From the NCBI GenBank assembly GCA_016935775.1, contig JAFGQF010000090.1, positions 1-8,191 on the forward strand: a DNA stretch of 8,191 nt, read 5' to 3'. Source of the stretch: Caldifarciminota bacterium. Lineage in GTDB: Bacteria > Hydrothermota > Tepidihabitantia > Tepidihabitantales > Tepidihabitantaceae. Under the pieces are notes generated by a model. That model saw nothing but the letters and a program-made list of their open reading frames with translations, was not told the origin of the DNA and ran no database searches. Shown here piece after piece: positions 6,895-8,191 of the stretch (positions within the stretch are counted from its first letter, which is position 1; each line of letters begins with the position of its first letter). A program made the translations under genes and the position numbers.

Positions 6895-7794
6895 TCATTT
6901 CTTCCCCCTCGCCCCGCGGCGCACCGGCGCCGGCTTTGGGTGCCTGAGCCAGGCGCCGGGCAGCCCGCTGACAAAGGGCCGGAACGCCATGTAGCGTCCC
7001 ATCATCCGCTTGATCTCGCGGTCAATCGCCCGGCCGTCCTCGCCCCGATCCGCCATCGCGGCCACCCGGGTCAGGATAAACTCGCTCGCCATCCCGTTGA
7101 AGTCCAGCATCGCCAGGTACGGGTTGCGGCACCAGGCCGCGGCGTGGACCCCGGCCCCGTCTTTGGCCAGGAAGGCCTGCACCGACTGCGAGCAGTCGGC
7201 GATGACGTTCAGCCAGTCGCCGTTCCAGACCTCGAGCTGGGGCTCGGCCGGCCCGGCTTCCAGCACCTCGCAGCCCGGTATCGCGGTCGTGGCGTAGGGC
7301 TTCACCAGCACGTCCACGCCCCGCTTGGCGGCGGCGCACAGCGCCGGGGTCAACTCGGCCAGCGGCGCCGGGAATGCATCAACCAACGCAAGCATCTTCG
7401 CCCCGTCAATCAGCGCCCGGCAGCGCTCGTACACCTGGTCGGCACTGGCCAGCCGGTACACCCCGGTCTCCACCGCCCCGGCCGTCTCGCCGGCCAGCGC
7501 CTGCTCGATTTCGTCCTGCCGGGCGTCCAACTCGCGCCGCCGGGTGTTCAGGTACTCGCGGACCGGCAGGGCGGCGTAGGTCTTGCTGCCCGAGCTCTCG
7601 TCCACCACCACCGCGCCCTTGGCCAGCAACCCGTCCAGCGCCTTGTAGGTGTTGGCCGGCGCCCGGCCGATGAGCTGGGCGACGTGGTAGGCGGTCGCAC
7701 CCGGCTCCCGGAGCAGGGCGGCGTAGGCGGCCGCCTCGAGCCCGGTGAGCCCGATGCTGGCGAGCAGACCTTCGATGCGCGGCACGAGTTTCAT
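6895..7794 (-). CDS. TrmB-family winged-helix transcriptional regulator
   Basis: The 299-residue protein opens with a TrmB-type winged helix-turn-helix (about 13-78): LTGLEAAAYAALLREPG, then YHVAQLIGRAPANTYKALDGLLAKG for the recognition region, and SKTYAALPVREYL closing the wing. A charged helix (about 80-102) probably mediates dimerisation. The C-terminal part (about 112-245) matches the TrmB effector fold, with QVYERCRALIDGAKMLALV (120-138), AAKRGVDVLVKPY (155-167) and a late ASEFILTRV segment (236-244). TrmB-family proteins usually bind a small ligand, often a sugar, and repress or activate nearby genes; the ligand here cannot be read. The ATG has GGAG 6 bases upstream and a strong promoter whose -10 lies in an inverted repeat, which suggests autoregulation. 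The downstream lipoprotein and membrane protein are likely targets. The tail (about 285-299) is basic and probably disordered. Confidence 0.88.
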   Translation of the reverse strand: MKLVPRIEGLLASIGLTGLEAAAYAALLREPGATAYHVAQLIGRAPANTYKALDGLLAKGAVVVDESSGSKTYAALPVREYLNTRRRELDARQDEIEQALAGETAGAVETGVYRLASADQVYERCRALIDGAKMLALVDAFPAPLAELTPALCAAAKRGVDVLVKPYATTAIPGCEVLEAGPAEPQLEVWNGDWLNVIADCSQSVQAFLAKDGAGVHAAAWCRNPYLAMLDFNGMASEFILTRVAAMADRGEDGRAIDREIKRMMGRYMAFRPFVSGLPGAWLRHPKPAPVRRGARGKK

Positions 7795-7800
7795 CTCATA

Positions 7801-7804
7801 CTCC
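7801..7804 (-). promoter_or_regulatory. Ribosome binding site of the TrmB-like regulator
   Basis: GGAG lies 6 bases before ATG 7792-7794 in a short leader of about 20 bases, supporting this start codon. Confidence 0.6.
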
Positions 7805-7805
7805 G

Positions 7806-7830
7806 TATTGTTATTCTAATACTAACAATA
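7806..7830. promoter_or_regulatory. Perfect inverted repeat, candidate operator of the TrmB-like regulator
   Basis: TATTGTTA (7806-7813) and TAACAATA (7823-7830) are perfect reverse complements separated by 9 bases (TTCTAATAC). The repeat covers the -10 element and the predicted transcription start of the regulator gene, so a bound protein would block RNA polymerase. It is strikingly AT-rich against the GC-rich surroundings, which makes chance unlikely. Autoregulation by the regulator encoded just downstream is inferred from position. Confidence 0.65.
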
Positions 7831-7846
7831 TCCTCCCGGCTGTCAA
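7819..7846 (-). promoter_or_regulatory. Sigma70-type promoter of the TrmB-like regulator
   Basis: On the minus strand a consensus -35 TTGACA (7841-7846) is followed after 16 bp by TAGTAT (7819-7824, four of six bases). The predicted start is near 7812, leaving a leader of about 18 bases. The -10 lies within the inverted repeat at 7806-7830. Confidence 0.65.
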
Positions 7847-8024
7847 GTGTTTTCTTGGGGGTTGTTCCTGCCGCCGGCGGTGAGTCGTCGGCCGTATGCC
7901 GTTGGGACCGCGCCTCACCTCTGCGTTCACTCTTCTGACTTCTTCCCCGTCTCTCCTTCCATTCGCCACAGGAACTGCCTCGGCGGCAGCACGTCGCTCG
8001 ACACTTGTAACTTGCTCTATAGTT

Positions 8025-8048
8025 AAAGTCCCCTTCGGGGCGCCTTTT
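8025..8048. terminator. Terminator-like hairpin with UUCG-type loop
   Basis: CCCC (8030-8033) and GGGG (8037-8040) form a short stem; the sequence CTTCGG can also be read as a stable C(UUCG)G tetraloop. Flanking AAAG (8025-8027 plus 8028) and CTTTT (8044-8048) extend the stem across small internal loops, and the plus strand ends in TTTT. On the minus strand the hairpin is followed by ACTTTAACT, a weaker tail. It may end a minus-strand transcript from a gene beyond the right edge or act in both directions. The stem is short, so this is tentative. Confidence 0.35.
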
Positions 8049-8085
8049 CTGGCTAAACCCCCGCCAGTCAATGCCTTGCCCCGAA

Positions 8086-8174
8086 TGTCATTTTCGGCGG
8101 GTAACTGTCCCCCGGGCAGAACTGTGACCGGTCACCGGGTGCTTTGCCGGCCGGGCTCGCACACGAAACTGACA
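8086..8174. repeat. 89-bp near-symmetric element bounded by TGTCA...TGACA
   Basis: TGTCATTTTC (8086-8095) and GAAACTGACA (8165-8174) are inverted repeats matching at 9 of 10 positions, and the unit begins with TG and ends with CA. Its centre coincides within one base with a perfect 12-bp palindrome, GTGACCGGTCAC (8124-8135). Related AACTGT words occur inside (8103-8108 and 8120-8125). Such nested TGTCA/AACTG words are reminiscent of the ends of some insertion sequences, for example IS21-like ones, but no transposase and no target-site duplication is visible. A large operator or a small mobile-element remnant are alternatives. Confidence 0.4.
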
Positions 8175-8191
8175 GCAGGATGCGGCTCGGG

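Larger units (their letters stand above)
7847..8191. other. Gene-free region upstream of the regulator
   Basis: No reading frame here has a ribosome site, hydrophobic segment or recognisable motif. The stretch contains a GC palindrome CCGCCGGCGG (7871-7880), a pyrimidine-rich tract on the plus strand (about 7914-7970, mostly C and T), a terminator-like hairpin (8025-8048) and a symmetric TGTCA-bounded element (8086-8174). An ATG at 8180-8182 on the plus strand could begin a gene to the right, but only four codons are visible and no clear ribosome site precedes it. I saw no tRNA cloverleaf and no CRISPR repeats. Confidence 0.5.

Noticed and set aside
6634..7938. A 434-residue plus-strand frame opposite the regulator
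   Set aside because: It is His/Arg/Gly-rich and antisense to a convincing TrmB-type protein, and it reads through that gene's promoter and operator.
7811..8071. An 86-residue minus-strand frame upstream of the regulator
   Set aside because: It is Arg/Glu-rich, covers the regulator promoter and operator and the terminator-like hairpin, and has no ribosome site or motif.
8081..8179. A complete miniature transposable element with target-site duplication
   Set aside because: The bases flanking the TGTCA...TGACA unit (CCGAA on the left, GCAGG on the right) do not match, so a simple recent insertion is not supported.

Overview
The window is GC-rich (about two thirds G+C by eye). All supported genes lie on the minus strand, so the biological reading order runs from high to low coordinates. 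Signal peptides, a lipobox and an outer-membrane beta-barrel with a terminal aromatic residue point to a diderm bacterium. The mix of a gingipain-type (C25) cysteine peptidase, CARDB- and PKD-like domains and this style of barrel is typical of the FCB group and related candidate phyla (WOR-3, Zixibacteria and similar). That placement is inference: there is no rRNA or core marker gene in the window.

Region 1 (about 8191 to 7847) has no convincing gene. It holds a pyrimidine-rich stretch, a small terminator-like hairpin (8025-8048) and an 89-bp near-symmetric element bounded by TGTCA...TGACA (8086-8174). Region 2 (7846 to 5870) is a regulatory and membrane cluster: a TrmB-type winged-helix regulator with a sigma70-type promoter and a perfect 8-bp inverted repeat over its own -10 element, then a 93-residue lipoprotein, then a six-helix membrane protein. 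The last two genes are 15 bp apart and probably co-transcribed with the regulator.

Region 3 (5819 to 151) is a compact three-gene operon for exported proteins, with its own promoter (TTGACG, 18 bp, TACTAT) and gaps of only 3 and 6 bp. It encodes (i) a C25 peptidase with an intact His/Cys dyad, preceded by beta-sandwich domains and not by a recognisable prodomain; (ii) a secreted protein whose N-terminal part resembles the C25 propeptide, followed by two CARDB-like domains and a PKD domain; and (iii) a 562-residue outer-membrane beta-barrel. The arrangement suggests one cell-surface module in which protease and prodomain-like partner are separate proteins and the barrel could anchor or export them. 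Region 4 (120 to 1) holds a good promoter and the first 18 codons of another exported protein that runs off the left edge.

The most interesting points are the split peptidase/prodomain/barrel operon, the long insertion inside the peptidase catalytic domain, the absence of a visible type IX sorting domain on the protease, the AT-rich operator of the TrmB-like regulator, and the symmetric TGTCA-bounded element at the right edge.
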